Positions 13,776 through 28,200 of a DNA stretch of 64,000 nucleotides are shown here, piece after piece; the stretch's first letter is position 1; every line of letters starts with the position of its first letter. The translations under genes were made by a program, and so were the position numbers. This DNA comes from Onchocerca volvulus (Eukaryota; Nematoda; Chromadorea; Rhabditida; Onchocercidae). The DNA lies in contig HG738141.1 of the NCBI GenBank assembly GCA_000499405.2, positions 528,032-592,031 on the forward strand, given 5' to 3'. The notes under the pieces are model-generated. The model saw only the letters and a list, made by a program, of their open reading frames with translations. It had not been told where the DNA came from and made no database searches.

Positions 13776-15775
13776 TTGCGAATTTCTGCCTAAATTTTAA
13801 ATCTAATAAAATGAAAGAAAAAAAAGGAAAAACCAAAATTAGCACAGTATTAATTGATAAATTAGCATAAAATTTAAAGAAAATTTCGCAAAACAAGAAT
13901 TTAAAATTAAAAATTAAAAAATTAGCACAAAATTAACGACTAAAAATAAGCATTTAAACAAATTAATGCCAATAAAAAAAAAAATCCTTACTGTTTAATT
14001 ATTTCTGAGTAATTAATTAAACAAAGAGATCAATGATGCTCATTACCTGTTCAATTAATTATTTTTGTACAATTAATTTAAACATAAGTGTTAAATTACT
14101 GATTATATTTCATTATCATTTCCTATCACTGATTATATTTTACTATCATTTCCTATCATATCTTTACACCTTCACCCTAAACAATACAATTTCTATTTAG
14201 CAAAAGTATAAAACTTTTTTTGAAAAAAAAAAAAAGAGAAAAACTGAAAAACTAGATAGTACATTCTAAACAACCAGTAATAATCAAATAAAAGTATATT
14301 TATCGCTAATATTTAAATAGCTGTTTAATCGATTTTATTTTGTGTAAAATTTTTTGTTTTTGTTTAATCGATTTTGTTTTTTGTATTTTTATTTTTTATT
14401 TTCGTTTTTTTCTGGATGTTTTGCTCAAATTTTTTGATTTTAATGATATTATATGCATAATTATAAATCTTTTTTTTTCAATCAATAAGTAATTTTATTT
14501 TGCGTAAAACGAATTTTTATCAAATTAAAAATTTTTTTTTGTAAAAAAAAATTAAAATTTGATTTAAAAACTACATATTTCGGTAATTATTTGCACTTGT
14601 AAGAATGCATTCAATGACTTAAATTTAATTGTTCATTAATTAATGATACTCATCTTACATAAAATTAAATGTCTGAATAATTAATTATATTGAGTACTCA
14701 AAAATGTTGCATTCATGCTTTTATTCAATGTATTTTCAATTAATGTATTTTAATTAATTAAAATTAATTTTCAAAAGTATTAAAAAATTTTGAATTTAAA
14801 ACAAAAAACAATTGTATATGATGAATATGCGATTAAATTCTCGAGAATTTGCATAATTTTAAACAATTTAAGATGTTTGTATATTAAAAATGGTATTATT
14901 CCCTCGAAAATGAGCATAATTTTTGTCACTTTATTGTATCAATTAAATTATTTGCATCATTTCAGAATCTATTCTATAATTTCAAATCTATAAAATTTAT
15001 TAATCTTATTTTAATAATAAATAACAACAAATGAAGAAAAAAAATGACAAAAAAATTTGTACTGAACAAAAAAAACAAAAACAAAAAACAGCCAATTCAA
15101 ATCAAGAAAACAAGAACAAATTATAATCATAGAAGAAATGGAGAAAAAATCGGAATTAAAATTAAATATTCAATTGCAACCTAATTCAATTGCAACCTAA
15201 TCATGAAATTGATATCATATCTATTGCATTCTTCAAGTTATTACTTAATAAATAAAAATTATCAATTATTCATTCGAAAATGAATAAAAATTTCCTGAAA
15301 AGGCCTAATTATTAGTTGCACTTTAATTACAGTTACTTTTACTTTGTATCAATATAATTCAAACGTTTGTGCATCTTATTTTCAATCAATTTATTCTAAT
15401 ATTAATTTTCTGGCAAAAATTTATTCCAAAAAAAAAAAGATTGAGATCATTTATCAACTATGAAACATGGACCTCAACAAACTTCTCATAGATTGATAAA
15501 GATAATATCTTTTTTTTATAATTTTAGAAATATATCTAATCAATATTGTGAACGAATTTTGAAGCATCAAAAAAAAATCAATAGTTATATTCAAAAATTA
15601 ACATATAATAGTTTCATAAATTCATTCTTGTAATAAGCGCAGAAAAAATTAAATTTCCGTAAAAAAACTTTTTAAGTTCTAAGAAATTTGATTGATAAGT
15701 TGTTAAAAAAAAAAAAAAAAATTAAGATCTTTCGGAATGATATCAGAAATATATATAAAAATGAATAATTTTCAA
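13776..15775. other. Intergenic DNA between two minus-strand genes
   Basis: This holds the upstream region of the bestrophin gene and the 3' flank of RCE1. It is A/T-rich with long A and T runs. A near-repeat of the sequence ACTGATTATATTTCATTATCATTTCCTATC occurs twice in tandem around 14098-14160. No gene or RNA was recognised. Confidence 0.55.
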
Positions 15776-18729
15776 TCACTTATAAAGCTTTGAATCAGTG
15801 AGAGGTTTCAACAACAATAACCATAATATAAAACCAAGAAAATACGAAAACCACAGAAGAACACGTGTTGAACGTTTCGGATACGTTTCAATAAGTGGTA
15901 GAAGTGGTAACCCCATATTATTACAAACTGAATGACTTAAAATAGGTGCCAAAATATGACCTGAAATTAATTGTCAACTATTTAAGTACACCAAACAAAT
16001 TCCTATAACGAATTAAAAAAAAAAAAAAAGAAAAGAACAAACTTCTACAAAAGTTCTTTGAGATGAAAATAACTGAAACTGCTAATGAAGAATTTCATTA
16101 AAATTTAATTATAATTCATGATTACAATTAAAATTTCGAATAAGAAAGGCAATGAAAGTTCAAGCTTACGATCTAGATTGCAAAAGTTAAATTCATATGT
16201 TCAATTTAATTTATCTTCTAAATTCAAATTAGAATCAAAATATTTGCTCAAAATTCTGGAATATAAGAAAGTTCCAAGTTTTTTTTGTTCAAAAAATAAT
16301 TAAAAGATACCTGTACGAACGAAAAGAAAAGTTGCATAAGCACCAAAAAAATATGAGTACGACGTTTGAAATGCTGAAAATATCGAAATAAAATGAATAA
16401 ATAAAAAATGAAAGAAAAAATTGGAAAGAAAAAATAATATAACAGATAACTTAATATATCAATAAAAATAATTTTTTCGATAAACTATTACTTGTCTAAT
16501 ATTATACTTTTCTAATTAATATTATATTTTTTTAAAAAATAAACTTTTCTTATTCGTCCATTAAATATGGCATAATTTGTTGAATAAAATTCTTATTTTG
16601 CTGACAAAATTCCTTATCCTCTTATTTCCTAACTAAATAAACGAAAATTATTAAAATTGTCAAAACTATTAAATCAATTTTTTAATGAAATGTATTGCCT
16701 CTAATAATACGAAGCTATATGTCAAATAGAATTAGTATGAATTTTCGAAATTGAAATATGTAATGCATGAAATTGAAAATATCCCTTGTTAAGGAAAAAA
16801 TAATTTCATTAAAAAATTAGATTTTGTTTTTTTTTTTAATTTCATTTTTTTTTTTTTTTAAATACCTCTTCGACTGATTGCTTCATATCTGGTATAACCT
16901 TTTCTCATATCATCAAAAATATGATGAAGATGACTTAGCGCAAATGGTAATGGTGCAACAAATATTGTTACAGTTGATGATAAACATTGTAAAATTAGTG
17001 TTGTTGCACAAGCACGAAATGCTATCTCTTCGGTAATCGGTGCCTAAACGAAAAAAAAAAGGAAATCAAATATTTAAATCAAAAATTTAATCATTTCGAA
17101 AAAAAAAAAACAAATGAATCATTAAATTTATAGTAGAATGAAAATAGTCTGAATGGAAAAGTGATTGATTTGTTTTTTAAACTTACCAACAAAACATCTC
17201 GAATCCATATAATATTTCCAATATTTCGTTTTAATTCATTCAAATCTAGAAAAGCAAAAAAAGAGATAAGAATTGTTTTCAATCTTTCTTTTTTCTTTTT
17301 TTTTTGTCGAATGTTACATAAAGATTAATTCTTTAAATTTTAACCAAATGAATGCCTATTAAATTCAACTTAAATCTATATGTTACAATTCAAACTTATC
17401 ACATATTCGACATTTGATCTCAGCAATTAAAATTATGACGATTAAAAATTAGTTCGAATAATTCATAATTTAATTATCGGATAAATTGAAATCACAATCA
17501 ACTTAATCATTCATTAACATCGATTATCACTGAAAAATTTGATCGAATTTTGATTTGATAAAAAAAAATTAATTTAAAAAGATAAGAAAAATCAAATCAC
17601 TAACGAAAGATAGACCAGAACCTATTATCAATATACATCATTACCCAATTACCCAGATAGCATATACATGTTAATAACGTTGGTAACAAGCATGCTGGAT
17701 AAATATCTCGAGTATGTATTCCCATTACTGATAACGGTGAATCATAATTCTGAAAATAAGTAAATGAATTAATATTTGATTTAATTTTTATTCGATAATT
17801 TAATTCTTCTTATACAATTAATATTTTAATATATTATAAAATGAAGAAAACAAAAAAATCATTCAAACCTGAAAATGATTTATAAAGATTAGAAAAACAA
17901 AATTATATTCTTAATTTCAATCGTCAATTCTTATCCTTATCTTCTTTACTCAATCATTTTTATTCTCTTCCTTCTTTCATTCTTTATAAAAATTATTAAA
18001 TATAATTTCATAGCATTTTTTCTTTGATCCCAAAAATGATAAAATCATTAATGATCCATCAATATAAATATCAATGATCATTACATTAACTTAAAAATTA
18101 ACTTATTAACTTGAAATTGATAACACTTTAAAAAAAACTTAAAAATTAACAGTCCTTTTCATATTGTTTTAAAACATTTGACTGATATTTATTTTCGAAT
18201 CAAATAAAATTAATCTTTAATGAATTTTCAGGTAAAAATTATATGATATATTTGAGAAAATATCTAACCATAAAAATGAATTATTACTTTAGAAAATAAT
18301 ATAAGATTACTTCAAGAATGAAAATTTAATTTCTAAAAATTTTTCACTAATTAATTTCACATATAGAATTTTTTTCATAAAATTCGTTATTACTGTAAAG
18401 ATTTTGGCGCAAAGGTAAATAAAATGGAACCTTTTGATATCAAATTATTCAGATTCTTTTGGTGAAAAAAAAAGGCATTTAATTGATTGACTGATAAGAG
18501 ATTAATGATTAACTGATAAGAGATTAATGAAATTAAGTTTATTTACCTTGTATAATACAGCATATGTGAATATAATACTGATAATATTATTTACCGTAGC
18601 ACCAAGTAAACGTCGTTTGATACTTTGTGGATCATCTCGATCAATACCATTAAAATCAAAAGCATATAACAGTCCAACATACGATGATGATATCACTATT
18701 GCCAGTGATAAGTATAACAAAACACTCAT
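15776..18729 (-). CDS. CAAX prenyl protease 2 (RCE1 / FACE-2)
   Basis: Exons: 18729-18547, 17749-17653, 17245-17187, 17043-16866, 16373-16311, 15960-15776; 254 residues, phases consistent. RCE1 is the ER-membrane endopeptidase that removes the last three residues of farnesylated or geranylgeranylated CAAX proteins such as Ras and Rho. It belongs to the ABI/CPBP intramembrane protease family. All family motifs are visible: APITEEIAFRACA supplies the EExxxR motif, LPFALSHLHHIFDD gives FxxxHxxH, and ILAPILSHSVCNNMGLP gives the last HxxxN. The first exon has SYVGLLYAFDFNG then DDPQSIKRR, matching the RCE1 N-terminal region (human RDHPxVIKRR-type). It is shorter than human RCE1 (about 330) but close to the C. 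elegans homologue fce-2, to which it is the likely counterpart. No catalytic residue is missing. Confidence 0.94.
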
Positions 18730-18748
18730 TTTTCTTGATAATATCACA

Positions 18749-18764
18749 TCTGAAAACAATGATT
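18749..18764 (-). promoter_or_regulatory. Probable spliced-leader acceptor of RCE1
   Basis: The minus strand reads TTGTTTTCAG ending at 18750, 20 bases upstream of the RCE1 start codon at 18729. No in-frame start lies upstream, and the only ATG between acceptor and start is directly followed by TGA. A strong TTTTCAG just before an ATG with no partner donor is the usual mark of nematode trans-splicing. A cis-spliced 5'UTR intron is the alternative. Confidence 0.5.
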
Positions 18765-21700
18765 GATAAAATTTTGCACACAATTAAAATCATGATTATA
18801 ATCATTTACATAAACTGGATCATGAATATCCGATAGCATTATGATAATTAGGTGAGAAAAACTTGATTAATCAAGTATCAATCAAGAATTAATCTATAAT
18901 CAAAATCAAGAATTCAGTCATCAAATTGATAATATCGCTAATTATAAAATCAATCCTGAAAAGCTGGATATCTAAATAAAAATACTATAAATATAGTGAT
19001 TTACTGATAGTAAATATCATAAACAATATATCGATCAATCTCGAAATTCATCACTTCGAAACCTTATAAATATGAAGAATGAAAGTTTAGTTTAAAAAAA
19101 TAAATTGAATTTTCATTCTAAAAAAAAAGAAACGATTCAAAACAAAGTTTAGTGGAAATTCATGCGTTAATTTTCAACAAAAACTTTTTTTTTTTTGAAG
19201 ATTTCAGCAAATTTTACCTAAAGAAATACACAAATACTGAATCCATGGAAAACTTAGAAAGTCATATATCAGGTTTAAAAAAAAAGAAAGAAAAGAAAAA
19301 TTGCATTTTACCTGATCGCAGAAAATAATAATAAGCAAAATGTTGATAATATTTTAAACAATTTATGTCATTCAATTTTCATGAAATTTTAATTTAAACA
19401 AAAGAAAATTTAAAATGAAAAGAAAGCTTTTCAAATAAATATTCAGATTTTTAGATTAAAACAGAAATTGATTATTGGCGTAAAACGTAAAATTTGTAAC
19501 GGATATTTAATTTAATTATAAAATACATTCTTTTTATTTTTTATTTTTTTCTACGAATAATTAGTAAAATTACAAAAAAATTTAAAGCGAACTTTTTTTT
19601 TCGCAACTTAATGAGCAAAAAAAAAAATACCTGAAATAGGTATTATTAGTAAATTATATACAGCGAAATTTATTTAATTTATTATGCTAATTTATTATTT
19701 CTATAAATTCAATATATTTCAAAGAAAAACTGACAAAAGAAGAAAATTGTGATTGCTTATTAGCTGCATAAATCACTTATCATAAAATATTATCAAGTTT
19801 ATCAAGATCACTGATAAGATTATTTAGCATTAAGATAAATGATAAGACTATTTTTATCGGAAGTTATTATGTCACTAACATATATATAATAATTAAAAGC
19901 AAAATTAGCCTTACTTATTGGAAAAAATATTTGACAAAAATATTTAATCTAAAAATTTTATTCTCATTTGATAGTTTTAAAATGATTCCAAAATTAAAAT
20001 AGGTCATCATAATGGAAATCAAGTTCGTTTTATTATTATTTTAGAACAATAAAGTAGAAGTTTTAGGAATAATAATTGTAAAATTATTAGCAGAAAAAAA
20101 AAAAACGAAATAATGAAAATGTGAAATTTCCTTAAAATTTTCCTTGAAATAATTAAATAAAAAAATCAATTTTTTTTTTCCGAATTGCAATATGTAAAGA
20201 AACGAAGAAATTTTTGCTAGCTAAGAAGTTAATTTCATTTATTTTAAAATTTCAATTGAATGATTTGAAAATGTTTTTTCTCAAAAAAAAAAAAAAAAAA
20301 AAAGTAAACTTTTATTATTTCTTGAAAAATTAGCTTTTTCGCAATAAAATTTCAGACGATCGATAGGAGTTGAGAAGATCCTCGATTTTTTCACAAAATG
20401 AGGATATTATCCGAGAAACAGTTGTGCAATTCGATGAATTAAAGAATAGTAAACAACATATGAACTATGGGAAGATAAGTTTCAATGAATTTTTAATCAA
20501 ATTTTAAACATTACAATCAATTTGAATTTTAAACTGATCGAAAATTATAATCGATTTGATTATTCAGAAAGTTAATCGATTTGTTTCTCAAGAAAAACAA
20601 AATTTCATCTGCTAATCACAAAGTAATTTAGTAGCCTATCAAAAAAGAGTTTAAAAAATACGAAAATTAAATAAACTTATCAACTATCCTGATAAACTTG
20701 ATATTTTATGATAAATGATTTATGTAACTGATAAACAATCTTAGCAATAACTTTGTTTTTTCATCAAATAATTTGCGATAAATCCGATAAAGCAAAATTA
20801 TATTTGAATAAATATATTTGAAATATAAATTATTAATAATGAGTAAAAATTATGATGATTTAATCAATTATAATTAATAGTAGCATTCGTTATTTAAAAA
20901 AATTTTATAATTAAGTTAATTAAGTTAGCAAATAAAACGATCAATGAAAATAAACATAACGATTCGATCAAATATTATTCATTATAACTTCATAATTAAT
21001 TAGCACTTGATCAATGAGCTAATGAGCAATAAACTAATCCAATCATAATTAATAATATAATGAAATAATCAATAGATGACAATATTATAAATAATGAAAT
21101 AATCGATAAAAGACATTATCAGTAAGTAAAATTCAATTAATACAGTAAATGATTTTCTCAGTAAATAAACTCAATTAATATATTACATGATTGATGTGTA
21201 AATTCAATTATATTAAATCCTGATTAGCAAATAAATTCAGTCAGTAAATTCAATGAATACAATAAATTTTTAAAATTTTAAATTTAATTTTTTTTTTTTT
21301 TTTTTTTGTTAATCAATCTGAAAGCTGCTTAAACGCTATCTTTTGACTCTTTTTCAATTTTCAACATTCTGAATCTATACGTAAGTAACGTAATTTTTTT
21401 ATCCTATTACGTACTTTCAAGATTATTATAGATTTAACAATCTTAACAGTGATAATATTTAAAATTTAAATTAACCTAATTTCATAATTTAACATAATTT
21501 CTTAATTTTTCTCCATAAAATAATAACTTTTCTCTTATCATAAGTTAAGTTAATATTTAATAATTATTTCTTTCCACCAATTCTTTTATATCTATAAGTA
21601 CTTTGGTTATACTTTCTATTTTATTAGAAGAAAAAAAAAAACGAAAAAAAGAAAAACTCAAATGCTATATCATTAAAATATTTCTTAGAACCGTTTAAAA

Positions 21701-24700
21701 TTCACATAAATTCCATGTTAAATAATAAATTTGAAAATAATTAAACGAATAAATAAGAATTATCATATTCACAAATGTATAATTTTAATATTGAAGATTG
21801 AAATCTATCTTACTTAATTATAAATAGAAATAAAATTATTCCTTATCATTACTAATCTTTTATCAACAAACTCATTGACTGTAATTAATAAAACATAAAT
21901 TTTTGTCGAAATAATAATTAAAAATGTTAATTTCTATTAAACTACTTTATAATCTATTCCAATTTTTCATCTTATCTATTCCATTGTCGTATTATGATAG
22001 AACTATAGTAATAATAGTCAAATTGTACCACAAATATAACACGACAAAATATTTTTACGTACGCTTAAATTCACGAAACTTCACGTACGCTTAAATACTA
22101 TAACAAGTGATAGTTATTAGTTAAAATAATACTAAAAATTCGTTATCATCGAACTATCATTCATATCTAATGATAAGATAACTTCCTAGATTACATTGAA
22201 GTTAAAAAAAATTTGATAACAAATTATCACAACAAAATAGTTGAAATATTTCAAAATTTTTGAATTGCTAATTTATTCATTTATTTATTTGTTCTTTTCA
22301 AATTAAAAGATTTACACATCATAGCATATGATATAAAATAAATATGATAAATTACACATAATGATAAAGTGATAAATATAAATGTAAATTGCGTAAAATA
22401 CGTAATACATAAAATATGTAATGTGTAAATTACGTAATATTTTAATTATTAATTATGAGAAATAGCAAAAAATTTTTTATAACTGATAATTCTCGGAAGA
22501 TTAGTCTAATTATCTTCTGAATACAATAAAAAACTTTCAAAACTTTCTTAAATAATATTCAAAAAAAAAAAGAATATGCATGTATTATTTTCATTTTTTT
22601 AAATAAAATTTTGAAAAATTTAATTACTAACATTAACGCTTTTTTTTTTTTTACTAATATATTATTGAGAATGTATTGCAAAGACAAACAAATAGAACAA
22701 AATTATAGAAAAGAGATAGATAAATATTCTCGATTATCGATTATACAATTATTTCATCAAACTAAAAAAAAAAAAAAAAAAAATTGCGAAAAACTAAAAA
22801 AAATTCTTTAACACGAAATATTTTCGATAATTTTCTTATATATCGCTTTTTTACATCTTTTGACATTAAATTAATTAAATGCTATGATATCTAAAGAAAA
22901 GTAACAATTTTATTTCATATTTTCTGCTTCTTTTCCAATTTTTGTTTTTTGTTTTTTTTTAAATGCTAAAAATGAAACTAATTGTGTAAATTGAAAATTA
23001 TAAAAAATTTTCAAATTTTCAAAAATATGCAGCAAAAATGAGAAAAAATTCAAGATTTAATTTTAAAACTAATTTTTTTCTTTTTTTGATTTTCGGATGT
23101 TAAATTTTAGCGATAATTTTATGATAAAAATTTTATCACTTTTCTGAAGAATAATATTCTCAACAATTTTGGATCGTTTTTTCTTTTTTTTTAAATTGAT
23201 GCATCAGCAGTAAAATAATGAAATACACTGAGAAATAAATTATAGATTAAAACTATCATTGTCACGGATCACGTAAAAAAGAAAAAAAAACGCTTAATTT
23301 AAACATGAAAAAATCAATGCAACGAATCATGAATCTCTCATTCACGTAATTTCTTCACTTAATTTTAAAGAAATTGCTATTATTTTTAAATACTTTTTTT
23401 TGAAACTCATTATTACTAATACTACTATTATCATTATCATAATTATTGGAATACTATAACAAATAATTGTTAAAAATTAGTTACACCATTACCATGATAG
23501 TATCGATTGGTTCAAAAAATATTTTAACACTGTAAATTACGAAAATTTCATTAGTAATTTATTGTTATTTTCTTAAAAATATTTGAAAAATATTAAAGAA
23601 ACTTTCGATTTAATTACATATCACATCACATACTGTTAAAGTACTGATAAAACTGATAATTTTCAAATTCAAAATAAAAAACACAATAATAGAATGTAAT
23701 AAGAATATACATATTATTTCTTATATCCTATATTTTCCCCAATATTTTACATACGAAAAATTTGCAATTCATGACAAAATATCTTATGAGCAGTGATAAA
23801 TTGATAAAATACTACCGGGAAATTGGCTAATTGAAAATAAAGAAAATAGGGCATGAACATCCGGAAAAGAACCATTCTGTTCGTTGAGAAAAATTAGAAA
23901 AATTCCAAAAAAAAAAAAAAAAAAAAAAGAATCTCACTAGAACACGAAAATATCTTTAAAATTTAAATCCTCAATATAATATTTCCGACCAAGATTCTAT
24001 CGAGATATCAGAATAACTCCTTGAAAAAAAAAAAAAAAAAAATCCTAAATATAATATCTCCGACCAAGATTCTATCGAGATATCAGAACAATGCCTTGAA
24101 AAAAAAAAAAAAAAAAAATTTTTATATCATCAGAACTATCAATTATCAATATTACATTAAAACCATGCAGCAGAAATAATCCAATTGATAAAGAATTTTG
24201 ATTCGAATAAATCTTTTCCCATGAATGAATGTTTACTTGTTTGTTACTGATAAATTATTTGCAAAAGAAAAAACAAATTATAAAACTTCTGAAAAATATG
24301 ACATTCAACGGGAACAAAGTAGGAGATGAACGATCAGTAAAATTTTTACAGAATCTATCGGAAAATCACTTTATGAATATTCTAGGATACAAAAAAAAAA
24401 TGACATATCATCAACAAAAAACATCCTGAATGAGATATTTGGATAGTTTTGATTTCTCACAGCTATTCCAAAAAAACACACATTTATTTTCTTCCATTGT
24501 ATTATCCAGATTATATTAATCCATGTGATTCCTTCTAATTAACAATACAGCAATCAATCAAGAGATTCAAAAGAAATTTCATAAAATTGATAGAATTAGA
24601 TAAAGTTTGGAAAATATACATTCTCAAGTTTTTTCCTTTTATTTGTTAAATTGATCAATCTTCTTGTACAGATAATACAGAAATTCAACTTCTACATATT

Positions 24701-25273
24701 TTTAACTATTTCCCATTGCTTTCTTCGAATTCATTATTGTAAATGAACGAAGTAAATACAAATACAGATAATATTATAAGCAATTGGAAAAAAGAAGTAA
24801 TGTTAATAATTTTAACAAGTAAATAATTACAGGGAAAACGATGAAATGATAGGAAGATATAAACAATCAGTATTAATGCAAGTTCGTTGGATTAGTGAAA
24901 CTGAACAAAATCTTTAATGAGCAGCAATATATTAACCTAACAGAATAGTTTTTTAGTGTAATTTTCATACCTAACAATTAATTATATTAAGTAACAGCAT
25001 TTCGAAACTTATAACATGACGTAAACATGAAAGAATGATTCTTCTCATCCGAATAGCTTATGATTCAATTTTATAGAAAATCTTTAAAAAATTTTAATTT
25101 TCTATAAAATTTAAATATTAGATTTCAACATTTTGAAATAATACCAGATCTGAATTTTTCAGGAATAAATCTTAATTCTGATTTGTTACCAAACTTTAAA
25201 TGAGAAAATCAATTTCTTTCAGCACAAACATAAAAAAACATTTAAATAGAGTCATCAGTAGAAATGGAAATAT
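18765..25273. other. Gene-poor A/T-rich spacer
   Basis: Roughly 6.5 kb between the 5' end of RCE1 and the 3' end of the Kelch gene. It is saturated with poly-A/T runs, stop codons on all frames and short local repeats (for example ACGTACGCTTAAAT twice near 22060-22095). No exon with both splice signals and protein-like composition was found. Besides the tandem duplication at about 24 kb, nothing was recognised. Confidence 0.5.
23965..24117. repeat. Two-copy tandem repeat, period about 75 bases
   Basis: The unit begins AATCCT(C/A)AATATAATAT and contains CCGACCAAGATTCTATCGAG followed by ATATCAGAA and CCTTG, then a run of A. The first copy starts near 23966 and the second at 24041. They differ at only a few positions, so the duplication looks recent. 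Each copy ends in an A-run of about 18 or more, so slippage or unequal exchange between A-runs is a simple origin. Confidence 0.8.
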
Positions 25274-28200
25274 TCAACCATCATAACGAGCACGAGTTAT
25301 TTTGTTTGGCTGTGTCATCATCCGAAGATCATGACTGAAAAAAAGAGAAGAGAATGAAAAAGTTGCATTACTATGTTAATCTAGTGTTTACTATACATAA
25401 AGTATAAAGTAAGTATTTTGATACAAATAATTACCATGGTATTACTACTGCATGCTGAATACTTGCTATAAGACTTGAGAATTATTTCTTGATTACAAAC
25501 CTGAACTCTAAGCAATCACAGAAGTACTTCAGCAATAGATATGAAGTTTTGAAAAATAAAGACATTCTATTCACTTTTTAATTGATTCTTCAAAAGCAAG
25601 TTACGAAAAATGAAGCCTACTTCAGATCAATTGGAATTATATCAGCAAATTTCTCGTTCAATCCATTTCGTATGACAACACTGGCAGCAAGATCTTTTAA
25701 AGTTGGCGCTGAAACAATTTAAATCTGAATTAAATTGATAAATCTCCAAAACATGAAAATAATCGATTTCTACTATTTTTTTTTTAATAAATGAATTACA
25801 ATGAATTAAGGTAATGAAATCAGAAAACAAAGACCACCATAACGAACCGTAATCAAGTACATGAAGATCAGAGAGATCACAAAGACCACTATTTACAGGA
25901 TCCATTTTTTTTGAACTCGAAGGCCTGCAATGAATAATTGGTTATACCTCATTAACATGGTTAAGTCTCGTAGATAATTCAAGTTTTAGCTATCTTACAT
26001 ATTTATAATAGTTCTTGTAATCACCCAGATATCAGCAAATTTACTTCCGGCAGCAGACTATCATAAAATATTTTAAAAACTTATTTATTTACATATTTTT
26101 CAATGGCAATTCAAAACAAAGAAGAACTCAGAAAATACGATGGAAAATGAATAATTTTTGAGACATTATAGCTTTAAATTAACTTCAAGTACAAATATTA
26201 GCGCTAGCAATATGGTTATTATTTCTTGAATTATTAATAAAAAATTAAAAATAAATTAATTTTTTTCCAAAGTCCCGGAGCATCTTTTATAGGGACATAA
26301 AGTCATTTAGATTTTGTTTTGCATTGTGAATCTCTAAAATTTCGTTTCTGGATTTAGTTCGTATTATTTATTGGATTTATAACCTGACTGGCAAGACTTT
26401 TTAAATTATTTCAATTTTAGAATCAGATAAAAGAATGACAGAAGAAGAAACATAAGATTACGTCCAACAACCATTATTCGTACAAATCATATAACTGAAG
26501 TATTAATGGAGCAAACTAATTAGTTAAACAGTACAGTTGTCTACGAAATCTATCATTTCAAATAATTAATTAATTACCTCTTCATTTTATGAAAAAGCTG
26601 AGCTTAAAAAAAAATCTAACGCTGAAAAAGCTGAAACTAAAAAATTTAACTAAAAAAATTGGAATTGTCTTAAAACTATCATAACAAAATAAAATATATT
26701 ACTTACATCGTACCACCGAACAAGAAAATGCGTTCACCAACAACAACTGCACATTGTCGTCGTCTCGGTGAAGGACCTATACCGAATGGTTTCAAACGAC
26801 GCCAGCATGATGTTTCAGGATCAAATTCATGTAATTCGTTTAAGTGTCTATTTTCGGTACCCAAATATCCACCAAATATGTACATCTTATTATTGTAAGC
26901 CCCTAAAATATATTATCACAATTCAACTTCGCAAAACAGTGAAAAGTTTGAATCATTGTGAAATCGAAAACTCCTATGCAAAAGGAAACCAGACATATAT
27001 TCCTAATTCAAGTGAAATTTCACAGAATAATAAATGTCAGGATGATGCTTAAAGTTTCATCCTTCATATTAAGCGTTAAAATACACTAAAGAAAAAGAAA
27101 AACTTGCAGGCACTATGACTTCGCCGACCACATGGACAATCACCGGTCACTTTCGGATCTTCCCAACGACCTGTGTTCAAATTCAAAACTTTCAGTTTAT
27201 CAGAATAATAATCTCGGGAGCTATGAAGTGCACCATGCACGTCGCTACGTCCACCAAATATATACATTTTCTTCTTGATAACACAAGCTGTATGAAAATC
27301 CCGCCATTGCGGTAATTCACCCTGTAATAGATATTCTCATGAATGCAACGGAATATTCAGGTTCTGAAGCAGAAAACATCATGAAAAAGTTATCATAAAA
27401 TAAAAAAAATTCATACATTTCACTAAATTATTTCGAATTATCTATCAATAGCACTTAAATTTGATAGTAAAACTTATTTGCGTGCTTAACTTTGTTTCAT
27501 TAAAAAGAAAAAAAAAAAAAACCATGGCTTATCTTCACCTTATGAAATTTTATGCCGGAGAAAAATGAATCATTATTCAAAAATTGCCACATTTTTACAA
27601 AGTTTAATTTAACCGATAAACGTGAGCATTTTAAAATTGAATATTTCAATCTGATAATGCTCGTAGTTGCTTACGATACAACAATGAGAAGAATTTTAAA
27701 AATTTACCGTTGTCTTCAATTCATACCACTTTTTCTCAGTGAAATTATAAGCAAACGTTTCTTGGCTAAACCTGCAATCAATAAATTTTATGAAAATTTT
27801 AAACAATCAACTAATTTTTAATAAAAGACTACAAAAAAAAATTAATTACATGTAAAGATACATCAAAAATACAATATGTAGATTATTGTACTCATGTACA
27901 AAATAAATAAATGGTTAATAAACATGATGATGATGAAAAAGTATTATCACAATTAATCAAACATTGAGAAAAATATGACAGGCAACAATGATAAATAGTA
28001 TAAGAAGCTAAACATAAACATAATTAACATGCGGTAAAAGTAGTAATATATTTCATTACTAACTAACTATCTAAACATTCAATTTTGGGACTTTAAAATT
28101 ATCTAACTTACATATTTATATTATTATTCACACATTATATTAGCTGATGCAATATAGTTTTTAAAAAAAACACATACGCACACAAATTGCGCCTCGTAAT

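Noticed and set aside
18527..18766. Plus-strand frame over RCE1 exon 1
   Set aside because: The minus strand carries recognisable RCE1 sequence with matching splice phases.
25617..25708. Stop at 25617-25619 as the end of the Kelch protein
   Set aside because: A donor at 25620 joins in phase to 25334-25274, giving a C-terminus that matches KLHDC3 better (HDLRMMTQPNKITR).
26768..27315. Plus-strand frames over the Kelch gene
   Set aside because: They are shadows of the Kelch blades at 26707-26902 and 27108-27321.
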